From Rostratula benghalensis (lineage: Eukaryota > Chordata > Aves > Charadriiformes > Rostratulidae): a stretch of 64,000 bases of DNA. Positions 1 to 12,801 of the stretch are shown here, one piece after another. The DNA lies in assembly GCA_013399305.1 (NCBI GenBank), contig VXAI01000038.1:3216998-3280997 (forward strand). The letters run 5' to 3'. Every line of letters starts with the position of its first letter. Position 1 is the first letter of the stretch. The notes under the pieces are model-generated. The model had not been told where the DNA came from. It did not search any database and saw only the letters and a program-made list of their open reading frames with translations. The position numbers were made by a program, and so were the translations under genes.

Positions 1-3000
1 CTAAGACATGGAAGACATAGAATAAAGTGCTGAAAACTGGCAGCAAGTGAGCAGTCCTGGCACAGCTTAGTGCCATGGTTCTATATCCCACCCAATATGT
101 ATGGAGATTCATTCAGACATTCAGAGATTCACTTCACTTATTCCAGTTTGAACGTCCTAATCAATTTTTCTTACATATATTTTGAATGCCCTCCAGCAAG
201 TTCCTCTTAATTTTGTCCTTTCACTAGAAGAGAAATCAGAATTTTCATTAAATCAATATTACAGCTGATCATTGTATTCCAAGGCATAAATCTGGTAAAA
301 TACTCACACTACTTCATCCGAGGAAAAAAATTAATCTATTTACACTGTAATATCAGTAAATCACTTCCCCAAGAATTGTAGAATTTCCAATAAAACTATG
401 TGTACAAATACTTATTTAAAATAATTATCAGTGATTAAACCTTCAAGCTATTTCACCAAATTCAGCTATTGTAAATGGATTAGAGCAACTACTACATGAA
501 ATAGAGCATAACCAGTTAAATGCTCTTAATACAAGTATTCATACTGGAAAAAGTATTGAAATGCTGATAAAATATTTTGAACCTGCAGGAACAACCGTTT
601 TAATTTTTGGCAACAAAAATACATATATGATCCCAGGCTCTATTTTCTTTGGCATGAGTCATCATAAACAAAATTAGAAAGCACAGTAAGAAAACCTAGT
701 ATGGTGACATGAAAGGAAGTACCTTTATTATAAGAAAACCCCAACCTAACCCTATAAATGTGTTGGATGACTCAGTTTAAACCAGGTCCAGCCAGGCCTG
801 CAGACCCGAGTAAGTACAGGCTGCTTTGGGAACCCTGGGCAAAAGCTCAGTGTGGCTCCGGCTGACATTACTCCGGTGAATACCTCTCTTTCTTAACACT
901 GTACTTATAAGCAAAACACTCCTACAATATAAAGTATCAGACACTACATCAGTTCAGCCACATCCTTGGGCTGTATTGTAGAGAATGTTGTTGCTAAGGC
1001 CAAGATAAAATGAACAGCTACAAGAATGATGCTCATGATTACCCATTCAAACCTCTTTTGTGTCAAATTACACTTTTTTGTTCCTGATAAAGGAATGTTT
1101 TATGTTGATCACTGTGGATCAATATTTGTGCAATTAATTCTACCAAGACAAACAAATAGTTCAAATCTATAAATATTTACTTCTCACCTCATTGACTTTC
1201 TATTTATTCTTTTGGTGTTACCACAAGGGAAGTTTCAACATCCCTTTTCACCGCCTTTGCCTGAGCAGCTTTACTCATCAGGATGTGCCAAGGCTAAAAG
1301 AGCGCCTCAATGTAACTTGGAAAAGGCTTCTAAGGATAAGAAATGCCTTTTTGTTGACTTGAATAGCCCAAGCCTTAAGTGTGTAACAAGCACATTCTGC
1401 TCTCTCAACTAGTGCCTTTAACAGCTCGTCACTCCTCAAATGAAAAAAAGCCTGCAGAAGAATTTTTTCATAAATGGTTTGGGACGGATTTTGAGACAGA
1501 GAGATCATTCAGCACCTTGAAAATATTCCTTGGTCCTGGACAAGAAAAAACAGAATCTAATTGCTACTAAACTCTTTATGCAACATCCAAGACTGCATTC
1601 TGCAAATTCAATATAGTTGTCAGCATGGATCATAAGGAGAAATTATTGTCAGCAAACTATCCTTTGCTCAAAACACAAAGATTAACTGTTCTACTCTGCT
1701 GTTTGAGGAAAATTACTTCAACTGTCAGAGGAATGGATTAAAAAAATGAAACTACTCCATGTAATGAGAGTCCATCTATACCACATAGTGGTGTGCTGGG
1801 CATGCCCCTTTCTGGAGCAACAGGAACTAATCATGCTAACTTTTGTATTAATAGACCTTTGAATGCTAAGAAGGGGTGAAAAAAGAGTAATTTCTGCTTG
1901 AACTATTATATAACTAACTGTGACTGCACAGTGTCCGGGAATGTCTGTACCAAAGATGAAGTAGCGACATAAAAGTCAGACAGTGAAAAGAATGTCTCTT
2001 TTTGTCCAATTATCCATAGTCTCATTAATGGTATATTCAGCTCTTCTTCCAGAGGTTAATGTGAAAAATATGAAACCAGCATTGAAGAACACTGCAAAGG
2101 AGAAAAACATCCTGACAGAGAAATACCAGAAAATAAATACAAACACTGCCTTTGGAGCAAATACTCCTGTAATGGTTATCTAAACGTAGGAAAACATTTC
2201 TGGACACCAGGAATTCTGCCGTATTTTCCCTCTAATGTACTTATTGTAGTTAAAAGGTAAAAACCTTGTTCTAAGTGCACTGATTCTTTTAGAGAGAAGT
2301 AGCAAGCCATGCCAATAACAACATCTGCTTAACAGAAAGGTCTAAGCTGAAGTTTGAGTATTTATTGCCTGGAAAAAGCATCATTTTGAAATTGTTTCCA
2401 GCTTTTAACTGGCAGATTTTTCTTTTCAGTGTTGAACTCCTTTTATTTTGTCATTTTAAAGGGCTCCAAATGGTCGCTGTTCTATTATGACTCACAAGGG
2501 AAAAGTGCATGTTTGAATTATGAAGCACTGGAGAACTGTACGTGTATTACAGGAAGGTTTTTTCTCTGATTGATTGAAAACTATTGTTTCTGAGCTGCTG
2601 ATTACAGGAGATGTCAATTTACAGACCCACTAAGAGGTTTGCCACAAAATTATACATTGCATTTAAAATAAGCCTACACTAAGTACTTTTATGAATTAGC
2701 ATCAATATAATATTACAGACTGGTTATATTGACACTGAAAATTGTTTTTGCAAAGATTTAAAGTCTAGTGACTGTGTCAAGCTAAAAGGAAATAATTCAA
2801 TTTCTTCGTCAAATGAGGAACTGAATTATTCCCTTTTTCCTACAATCTGATCTTGACCTGTAACACTCAAGTCCTTTGTACAGACAAGTAGAGTTACAAT
2901 ACAGAAAGCAAAAACATCTACCATATGTGCCTTTTTTTCTCTTAGAGTACAACCAAAATTGCAGGTTACATTATACATTAAAATTCTTGTAGCATCACTC

Positions 3001-5114
3001 TGCTTCTTTTCATTCTCTATAACCTTGAAAAAAAATCACCTGCATATATAACTCAATAGATATCCTATTTTGGAGGGTAAATACAGTAGGTAAAACTGGC
3101 TAATATGTTCTGTGTTTTCAAATACAGTTTTCAAGTTAGAGTTAAGTCAGAAATACAAATAGAACACAGTAGAAATAACCTTTTAACTTTATCAAAAGCG
3201 TAGAAAAATGTACTGACACTATGTCTTCCCATGTGATCAGTTTATTAAAAAAATCTTTTAGTCTCTCTGGTTTTCAGTATCTTATTAGTTTAAATGATCT
3301 CATCCTTACTAGCAAATGGATGTGGGTTTGGGTTGATGCTTTCAGCAACAAATACTGTGCAAACAGTACTCACCTTGTCATACATGGGGGAGATTGGCAG
3401 CAGATGAAAACACAAATGCCTTATGAGTACATTTCACGTTTTGATAATATGTTCTGATATGGCACTGTTAGAAAAAAGGAACACTGACATAATTCTTTTG
3501 GTGCTTTAGCTCATGGAGTTTAAATGATCCTCTTGTTCAGCTCAGACAATGCAAACTGGAAGAGGTCAGTTAGACAAAATAGAAAAAAAATGTAGGCCTG
3601 ACAGAGAATAGGAGACGGCATTCGCTGATTTCAAAAGAACAGAATGTTCGAGCCATCCTTTGACTCACATACTTCCCAGTTTAATTTAATAAGAAGACGG
3701 CAAAAGAACGGAGAATGAATAGCTCGGGCCGTTGGTGATGGATAAACCTGCCCTTCATCGGCAGAAGTCACTCCGTAATCAAGAAGGTAGCATAGTTTCT
3801 TGTAGACTTTAGAGAAAATGCAGAACTTAAGGAACTCAGTTTAAGTTACACAACACATCAGAAAAGCATGTGAAATGCCAAGTTCACAAAGAAGTATTTG
3901 TATTAAAGCTATCCAATAGGAGATGGTATTTTATGACTAATTACCTTCTCTGACTACAGTAGGTATAAAGGTATATCAGAGACCAAAGGGCTAGCACTAG
4001 TTAGCACTACACGAGCCACCTTTGGTGCCTGCTGGGTGTAGCTGGCAATGCTGTTCCCTGGGCTCACTTCAGTAGTTCTACACCACACACAATTTCACCT
4101 TCTGGGGCTTTCTCACACACAGTCAGCTCAAAAGTTTCTACACACTTGATGTTGATGTGGTGCTGTCACCCGAACTAGAGGATGAAAATGAGATCAGGCT
4201 AATTATAAATACATTTTTGTATTGTAACAACATGCAAATCTTTTTACGAAAAAAGAATAAAAGCCGACAGATAAATGGGAAATTATTAAAATACTGCATG
4301 AATTTGCTAATCTTCTAGTGGCATTTTTTTTTTAAATAAGACAACCAGATTTCATGATGGAAATGGAGTCAATCCAATCTCTCTGTAGTACAAAAAGAGA
4401 TCTGATACTATGTCTCTTGGGAAATAAGGCACTGTGCAAAAGAGACATTGGAGTAAGAACTGTAAGAGAAGAAAGGATGTGTACAGAGAAGGGATGACCA
4501 CACAGCAGTTTGTACAGGAAGGAGAACTAAGCAGCTGGTGTTTACTCATAGAGTTTAGTATTAAACAGAACATACTGTCTAATACTATATAATATGAATA
4601 GTGGAGAGAGTCAGTACTGACAGAGTGCAGTGCAACAGGCAAATATTTTCGTGTCTACCATGGAGGGATCTAGGACTGGTATTGAATTACTGGGGAACCC
4701 ATCAAAATTAGTAACACTTGGACGAACTCCATCATATTGTCCTTGTTTTTCATTGCACATTACAGAAATTTTCTGTACATTCCTAGTCAGATGTGATGAA
4801 ACATACAAAAAATTTTAAAAAAGAGGTGAAGTAACTAGAAAAAGAATCCTGCCTTCAATTTCTTCCATAGCAATACAAGTGGAAAATACAAGTATCTACA
4901 GCTGATGTGATATAATTAAGTCCTACTACCTTTTGGTCATTATAAACCACTGGAGTATTCCCATAGAATCAGTCACTGAGTATCATTTTTTTTTAAAATT
5001 GGAAGTTCTTAACTAGAATACCACACTTGAAGGTACTTTTTATTTTGAAGACTGACCTAAAAGCTTTCTAAGACATCTGAATATCTAACCAATATAGGTA
5101 AATGCCATAAACTA
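1..5114. other. AT-rich unique DNA, no gene found
   Basis: No recognisable repeat family and no ORF above about 100 codons. Short open frames on both strands show no protein family I know. A splice-donor-like GTGAGT on the minus strand near 3373 has no convincing acceptor partner. I see only ordinary non-coding sequence here. Confidence 0.6.
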
Positions 5115-5602
5115 CAGAATCACAGAATGATACGGGGTTTGAAGGGACCTGTAGAAATCAACTAGTCCAACCCTCTGCCAAAGCAGGTTGTACAGGAACT
5201 TGTCCAGGCAGGTTTTGAATGTCTCCAGAAACGGAGACTCCACCACCTCTCCGGACAGCCTGCTCCAGTGCTCTGCCACCCTCATAGTGAAGAAGTTCCT
5301 CCTCATGTTTAGATAGAACCTCTTATGTTCAAGTTGCCCATTTCATCTTGTCCTGTCTCTGGGCACCACTGAAAAAAGACTGGCCCCTTCCTCTTCACAG
5401 CCACCTTTTAAGTATTTATAGGTGTTGATCACATCCCGCCTCAGCCTTCTCTTCTCCAGACTACAAAATCCCAAGTACCGCAGCTCTTTCTCAAAAGAGA
5501 GATGCTCCAGGCCCCTCATAATCTTTGTATCCCTCTGCTGCACCCTCTTCAGATATTCCCTGTCCTTCTAGAACTGGGGAGCCCAGAAATGGACACAACT
5601 GT
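5115..5602 (-). mobile_element. CR1 LINE fragment, 3' part, minus strand
   Basis: This is a 5'-truncated CR1 non-LTR retrotransposon. Its left edge carries the inverted CR1 3' end (cagaatcacagaatgat). On the minus strand it encodes the C-terminal part of CR1 ORF2: [20 protein letters not shown], then [10 protein letters not shown], then MRRNFFTMRVAEHWSRL and VVESPFLETFKTCLDKFL, as in the avian ORF2 C-terminus. The frame breaks between the RDRTR and MRRNFF segments, and again upstream near 5500, so the copy is dead. Its 5' end abuts a second CR1 on the opposite strand. The right boundary is placed where similarity to the cccagaaatggacac segment stops, and could be off by some tens of bases. 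Confidence 0.93.
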
Positions 5603-6934
5603 AAAACCAGGGAAGTGCACAATGACGTGGCCGTGCACAGGGGTACACTCAGGAAAGTCCAGGACATCACCGTTGCTTCACCTTGAATAACAAAGAACGG
5701 GCAGAGTGTGAAGAACAGCCACAAGAAGGTTGAAAGGTTACGGGTAAGAATTACAGACCGATAAAAGGAGCCTTCTGGTTGGTGTCTACTACAGACTGCC
5801 TGATCTGCTCAAAAAGTAGCACAGTGAGCCACAGGCAATCCTGGAGAGTCCTGGAATGCACTGAGGATATTTTTTTAAGTCAGGTAATAGACAATCCTAC
5901 CAGAAGGGATGTGATGCTTCATGATGGTCACCAACACAAGTGACATGAAGACTGGAGGTAGCCTGGGCTGCTGAAGTTTGCAGTTCTGAAGGATATGGGT
6001 CAGGGGAAGAGTAAAGTCAGGACCCTGAATTGTAGGAAACTAAAAATCCAGCTGTTCAAGGAGTTAATCAATAGGACACCCTGGGAAACTGCCCTTGTTG
6101 ACAAGGGAGTAGAACAGAGCTGACAAATCTTTAAGGATGCTTTCCACAGAGAAAAAGAGCTCTCAATCCCTACCATAAGAGATCAGGAAAGGAGGGCAAG
6201 ACAGGAGCATGGCTGACTACAGACCTGCTGGTCAAACTCAAGGTCAAGAAGGAAATGCACAGGCAGTGGAAGCAGGGAGAGGTATCATGGGAAGAGTATA
6301 GGGATGCTGCCATGTTGTGTAGGGATGGGTTCAGGAAGGTCAAGATCCCAATGGAGACAAACTTGGCAAGGGAAATGATCAGAAGGGCTTCTCCAGGTAT
6401 GTCAGCCAGAAAGTGAAGGTCAAAGAAAGTGTACTCCCCATGATGAGCAAGACTGACCAACTGATAACAGTGGATCGGAAAAAGGTTGAGGTACTTTTTC
6501 ACCTCAGGCTTCACTAGCAACCTCCCTCCCTACACCTCTCGAGTGGATGGACTGCAAGACAGGGGCTGCAATGTCCCTCCCATTGTAAAAGATCATGTCC
6601 GTGACCACCTTAGGAACCTGAACATACAGAAGTCTTTTGGACTGGAGAAGATGCATTTGTCCCATGTTGCCATGGGACAAGGGATAATGGTTTTAAACTA
6701 CAAGGAGGTAAATATAGACAAGCTGATAAAGAATTTTTTTACAATGAGGGTGCTGAAATACTGGCCTAAGTTGCACAGAGAGGTGGCAAATGTCCCACGC
6801 TTAGAAACATTCAAGGTCAGATTGGACAGGGCACTGAGCAACTTGATGTACTTGAAGATATCCCTGCTCATTGCAGGCAGTTTGTCTAGATGATCTTTAG
6901 AAGTCCATTCCAACCCAAACCATTCTATGAATTG
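5603..6934 (+). mobile_element. CR1 LINE, plus strand, internally deleted
   Basis: This is a decayed CR1 copy read left to right. Near 5765-5800 it has an endonuclease-domain remnant (LLVGVYYRLPD). Near 5890-5980 is the end of the endonuclease domain (NPTRRDVML, then DMKTGGSLGC). The linker to RT follows, with a remnant of the KEMHRQWKQG then WEEYRDAA type near 6250-6310. The RT start is near 6590-6660 (VRDHLRNLNIQKSFGLEKMH). The sequence then jumps at about 6660 straight to the 3' region (gggacaagggataatggtttt, FFTMRVLKYWPKLHREVANV). It ends with the avian CR1 tail aacccaaaccattctatga. Most of RT is missing and stops and frameshifts are present, so it is not functional. The left boundary is inferred from where the minus-strand copy ends. 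Confidence 0.88.
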
Positions 6935-9900
6935 GATATATGTGTAAATTTTCCAATGTCAAGGATTGTTTTAGGTGGTAAACAAACTTCCAATCTAGAG
7001 TTGGAGAGTGACGCTCAAATGCTATGTGGGAAACACTCCCTTTATTTGCTATCATAATTTTACAGCTGATTCAAAAAATTAAAGACATCATTGTAAACGG
7101 CACAGCAGACGTGACTGCCTTTTGTGTTCCTAGTAAGCATTTTGTTCAGTTTAACCTATCTTGATTACTACACTGGTACCACTGCTTGTTTTCAAATTGC
7201 AGAACACCATAGCTGGAAATCCACAGATTTCAAAACATTTACTGTTTCTTAAGTTTAGGCACAGCTTTTGAGTTTTACATCCAACTGTTTTCAAGGATTA
7301 TTCTGTATTACATTTTCTGCATAACAAATTCAGCTAACATCCTCACATTTCTTTGCTTTCTCTTGATCATGTTTTAAAATAACCAGAGTAGTTGAAATAC
7401 AACCGTAGGAATAAATGCATAAGATTTCCAGCCACCATCTGAGATAAATATTTGCATAATGTTTAGTTAAATCCCTATTGAACAGACTAAGACCTCTTAT
7501 CACTGTCCAGATGGAATCCTGAATTTATCAAAGCATACACACCTTTGCTGGTATTAATTTATGTACTTAGAAAAATCTAAAGCCCATTTCCATTCACTCA
7601 GGGTTTTTTTTCTAGAAATGAAAGGGCACTGAAATGTATATATATTAAAAGTTAACTTGTGCATCTGTGCATCTTTAACAACAGATCCTTAAAAATCAGA
7701 GACAGCTTCATCTAAATGCACTAGGCAATGCTTAAAACCTCGGTGTCCTTCATTTTACCATCTAGTGGTGTTCAGGTGCAAAATATTTCACCACATGGGG
7801 GATATTATAGATACTGAAATCTCTCCAGATGAAAATACATTACTGTATTTTTTTATGAAAAACATTATTATTGAAACATCAAATGAAATTGATAGAAGAC
7901 CTTTTTTTTTTCCTGAAAATTTACTTTGCTCTTTACTCTGATTATCTACATAGATATGTTATAGTCTCTCAATGTTCACTGGACATCCAGCAGTAAAATA
8001 CAAGAACATTTAACTAAAATACTTTGAAGTCCCAAAAAAAAATAGCGAAAGAAAATGGGAGTAAATACCAAATCCATTGTTTGTTGTACTTCCTGCCAGC
8101 TTCTGGGGATAACCTATTTCCTTAACCATGATAACTGACAACTAACAATATAGCACGTGTGCTGGAAAATATCAAAACTATTTCTTTCATTGCAGCAGTT
8201 TATTCCACTGGATGGAAAAAGGAACCTTAATGCTAAAGGAACCATAGACATTTTTTTTTTAATTTCACTCTCACAATGTCTTTCCTTAGATAATATATGT
8301 TGGTTGCAGTGAGCCTACAAGTTCCCTGCTACAACCAACAACACCTACTGTAATGAAAAGTCAGTCAGAATACTAGGCTAATATTAGAGTACTTAGTACT
8401 TTCTACTAATAGTACCTAGAGTATTATTAATAAAAAGACGTGAAAGCATAGTGATCATTTCAGGAACTATTTACTGAAACAAAAGTTTTAAGAATAATTA
8501 CCATCTTTTTAGACTGAATCTATCTAGGGAGACCAAAGAGATAAGGTAAGTAAATTTTCATCCAATTAAAAGCCTTCATAAATACAGAAAGAGGCAAAGC
8601 AATGGCTGAATTGGTCTTACCTTTTTCTTTCTCTGTAAATATCTGGGTACTTGACTGGTCCACAATTATACATGGATAAACTACCGGCAGTGATGGGTAA
8701 TACCTGCATGAATTAGAAAAGCAGGAATTGTTTCTTTCATTGTAATCACACACCAGAGTGCCAAGGACAACATTACTGTGCAGGATGGAAAGAGAGATAA
8801 GATAACAGCCAAAGGCTACGAAAACATTGATGAAAGAAGATTCCTTCTGTAGAGCAGAATTCAAAGCGAGCAAAACAAAAGAAGATTGGTCCCTCATCTA
8901 TTTTGTCAGCAGATACTTAAGGGTGAGACAGAATTTATGAAAGTACATTTTTGTAGATTCTTATTTTTTATTCAAAAGTTTGTAAAAAAGTATTTTTGAT
9001 ACAAGTCTTTGTTGTGAAGTAAGTGAAAGGACATAATGATTCTTCTTAAAGCTTCATCTTTCAAAATCATACCTTATGCTGCAGTTAAATATAGTATTCT
9101 ACCATGATGACTTAGTAGCATGTCACAACTATTTATCACTGATATAAAATCAATCACACAAGATGCAGAGCAGTAAGGACCGAGGCCCACAATTCTTTTA
9201 TAAACAGAGCAGCGTGACTGACAACAACAGATAATAAGCCTTTCTCTGTACAGCCTTCCAGCAGCTTGCATCCTATTTACTCACCTAGGAAAAACACTGA
9301 AACAAGTTGTCAGTTCATTTTCACCCAGAGGCCATTTGGAGATACTTTGACCTTGGACTTAACTAAATATTAAAAAATACTGCAACTGACAGAAACTAAA
9401 ATAAAGTCTACTTCCCTTTTGAGCTCAGTGCTGCAATTAGCTATAATATTGTTTCATGCTATCTAGCTCTAGGTGGAAAAAAAATCTAAAATTTTATCAT
9501 TACTTCATTTTATCAAGTTATAGAGAGAATAAATACAATTCAGAAATGCATATATGTACATATAAATATATATATGTAAACATATATATGAGTTACATAA
9601 ATTAAGCACACATAATCAGTGATGATTTTGGAGTCTCCTCTCAATTTAGTAGTTGCAGGTAAAGTTTAACCTGCTCTCTGGAGATTCTTTCTCCGGACAG
9701 CCTCACCTGTGTCAAAATTAGATACCCTTCTGGCTGCTCTCTGAACTAAATGAACATCAAGTGAGACATGTGAAGAACCTCCACTCATTTTTAAAAGCGC
9801 AGGCTGCTTCATGGTTCCAGTTAAAAAGCACTCTGCCAAGAACTGAGCTGGTACCCCTGGGATGGTGACCTCTGTCAGAGGAGCTCTCCCTGGAAGAGTG

Positions 9901-12751
9901 GCCTTTGAAGAGTTAACACGCAGTCAGCACTGGCATAAGGTAAGAAGAGAGGAATGGTTCCTGCTCCCAGGTCCCAGAGCCCAGGGTGTAGCCTGCAGCA
10001 TGTTCAGCTTTCCTAACTTCCACTGCAAGGCAGCAACTGCAGGGGAGAGAAGAAACCACTGCCACAATCACTGCAGTGTCCTGAACGTAACCCAGTGCTG
10101 ACTAGCTGTTGATGTCCACCCAGACAAACATACTGGACTGTGTGAAACGAGGTACAATAAACACTAGAAGCAATCTAACATAGCCATGTAAATTTTCCAT
10201 GAGTAGAGAAGACTTGAATTCTCCTCAGAAGAGAAGTCTTCATGTATATCCCACTGTCCTAATGGACTACTGATGCTACTGCAATAACTGATGCCAAAGC
10301 CAGACATCTTTCCAACTACTTTGCATACTGCAGCACTTCAACAACTGACATTCCTGAAAAATCCTAGCTGGAAGGAATACTTACTCCCTTCCAGATCAGG
10401 ATGAAATGATATAGAAATAACTTTTTTTTTAATTTACTGAAATCCAAGGTAGATGCTTCCAGTGACTTAAAATCAGGCCCAAAACATACAGAAGTTGAAG
10501 AAAAAGGATTTAAACCAGACAAGATCTGAGGTTTTGCCTTTTTCCCAATATAAAGTTTGGTTTATGGAAGATGTAATGGGCAAGAGTAGAAAACAAGCAA
10601 ACTCAAAGTTGTGCTTCCTCAACAACTGTGACATTTGTTGAAAGCTGTTGCCTCTTTATGAACAAACTAAGAAGGCATCTGGATACCTAGAGCAACAGGA
10701 AAATCTCTCCAATAAAGCAGAGGTGCAGGCCATACTGGGCAGCTCGGTACATATTTATTCCCACAGATCCAGAGGTACATCTGGGAGCCAGACACAGCCA
10801 TCAGCCATGCCCTGCACATGCCTGGATTTGTCTGTTGTGTGGTTCCCGAATTATGACTTTTACAGAGATGTATTAGTTTGCATATGGGTCCAGACAAATA
10901 CGATGACATTTTGTACAAGAACAGCCTTTGCCGTACAGACACATTGCCATAGTGCTTCCCACACTGCTAATAAGCCCTTCCGTAAGTAACCAGGCTCTGT
11001 TTCCTGGTTCCTCTGCATCTGTTTAAAGTGCAGTCTGGATAACATGCATGTGTCCAAACAGTTTTTGTTTTACCTATGATTTGTAAAAACAACGTATGAA
11101 ATGTTTCTAATGGGGACACTAACTGCTCCCTTGAGATCTCATTTCATATGACTGGAATTTAGGTGCCTTATCATGTATCATTTTCTTCCCTGCCCTCTCC
11201 CAGGGAACTTAAACCCTGGTCTTCCCTCAAACGGATTAAACATCTTCATTTGGTGCTATGAACCACCTGAGAGCTACTGCCACCATTTGAAATTTGCAAT
11301 ATTACACATTACCAAATTTCATGTTGGACATTAAAATGTAGTTTGGACACTTAATAAGTTATTGCTTAAATTAATCACAGACACCAACATCCTTTTTTTC
11401 CCTTTGTTTGACAGAGCTGAACTTCCTTTGATTCATGTGCTAATGGCAACAAACGATATAATCCACAATGAATAATTTTGCTTTGCTTGAGATGTGAAAG
11501 CAGTAATAAAATAGTAAACACAAGTCAGCAGACTTCCCTGGAAATGCAACAACTGCTTTCTTTGTCATGACCACAGATATTTATCTGTGGCTTATTTTTC
11601 ATTTATATGCAACATAATGAAGTAAGTCAAACTGTCTTTTCTTTCTAAAACAAAAATTTCCGGGAATAACAACTCATACCAAGCTACAGTTGACTGTTCT
11701 CACCATGTGTATCAGGGTTGCCTATCAACAGGTCCAATGAGGGTTATGTAAAATTCTCCTCTACCTGTTACTTAACAGTTGAATGATGCAGATTTAGCAG
11801 TAGTAGGGGTTTCAGACTCAAGTTTATCCATGCATGATTCAGACATAATCTATATATAGTTTTACACTTGGGTAGAAAAGAACTTTTCTAGAGAACAGAT
11901 ATATACAGGAGCTTTTGTAATACATTATAACAATATTCAAAACAAAGCTCAGAAAAGAGTCACAGCTTGTTGCATTAATACAACTTCCATACTGCTTCAC
12001 TATGAGAGTAGGAAGGGAACTTTTGCTGCAACCAACGTGATCTTACTGATAGTTCCCAATCCTGCAAGGCCCATGCTGCAGAACTCTTCAACAACTATTT
12101 ACAAATGTCAAGTGTGATGAACCTTAATGTCTTATGGTCACCTAGATATGGCTGGGACACACCTTAACCCCCTTAACACCATGCCAGCTTTTGTTCAAAG
12201 GGGCATCTAGATATCCAAAGTTCATAGCCATTTATGACCATTTAAAACCATGCTGTACCCCTAAAATGCGATACACACATTAAAAGTGGTTTTAAGCAAG
12301 TGTCAGCTGCTTCCTTCCCTGATCTTTGCTTACACTACAACAAAGACAAATTACTGAAGGCAAACAGGAATAGGCAATTGAGCATACAATTTTTTTGGAT
12401 CACCGCAGTTACATTTATCACGATTCATTGATTTGTGCCCAAAGAGTTGCTACTCAAAACAACACCGCCCAGAAAGTTTTGGCATCTTTCTAAACACAGT
12501 CCCTTCGGGCCCCATACCTGCCTTTCCAAAGATGGCACTCTTCAACTATTGACTTCCCAACTTTTCAAGCTGCCCAAGCAGGACTTAAACAACGCGGCCA
12601 GCAATAATCACTGAAGTTGTCACCTCACAAAAGAAACTAAAAATAATTTTTAGCCATATGTACTTGCTGCCTAATTTGCTGCCTAAAGACTATCTAAACT
12701 CAAAGCATACATGACCAAGGACAGGAGAAAAGTGCTACATGTTTGCCAGAG
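6935..12751. other. AT-rich unique DNA with scattered exon-like segments
   Basis: No repeat family recognised apart from short A/T runs and the TA-rich tract listed separately. Open frames are short. Three segments have paired splice signals (plus 8513-8545, minus 8621-8703, plus 9879-9939), but none encodes a peptide I recognise. They are described as findings and not called as genes. Confidence 0.5.
9548..9592. repeat. TA/CA-rich low-complexity tract
   Basis: Alternating purine-pyrimidine sequence of imperfect TATATG and TATATA units (catatatgtacatataaa, then tatatatatgtaaacatata). It is a degenerate dinucleotide microsatellite with no gene content. Confidence 0.8.
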
Positions 12752-12801
12752 CCTTCCTCCCTCCCTTCCTCCTTCCCTCCCTCCCTCCCTCCCTCCCTCT
12801 C
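12752..12801. repeat. (TCCC)n tetranucleotide microsatellite
   Basis: About 50 bases of CTTCC/CTCCC units ending in seven clean CCCT units, all pyrimidine on the plus strand. The plus-strand frame through it reads as repeated SLPP, an artefact of the repeat and not a proline-rich protein. A homopurine-homopyrimidine tract of this kind can in principle form triplex DNA and is likely length-variable. Confidence 0.95.

Noticed and set aside
3374..3420. Minus-strand GACAAG|GTGAGTAC donor with an upstream ATG (MYDK)
   Set aside because: The donor is strong, but no acceptor or promoter upstream is convincing.
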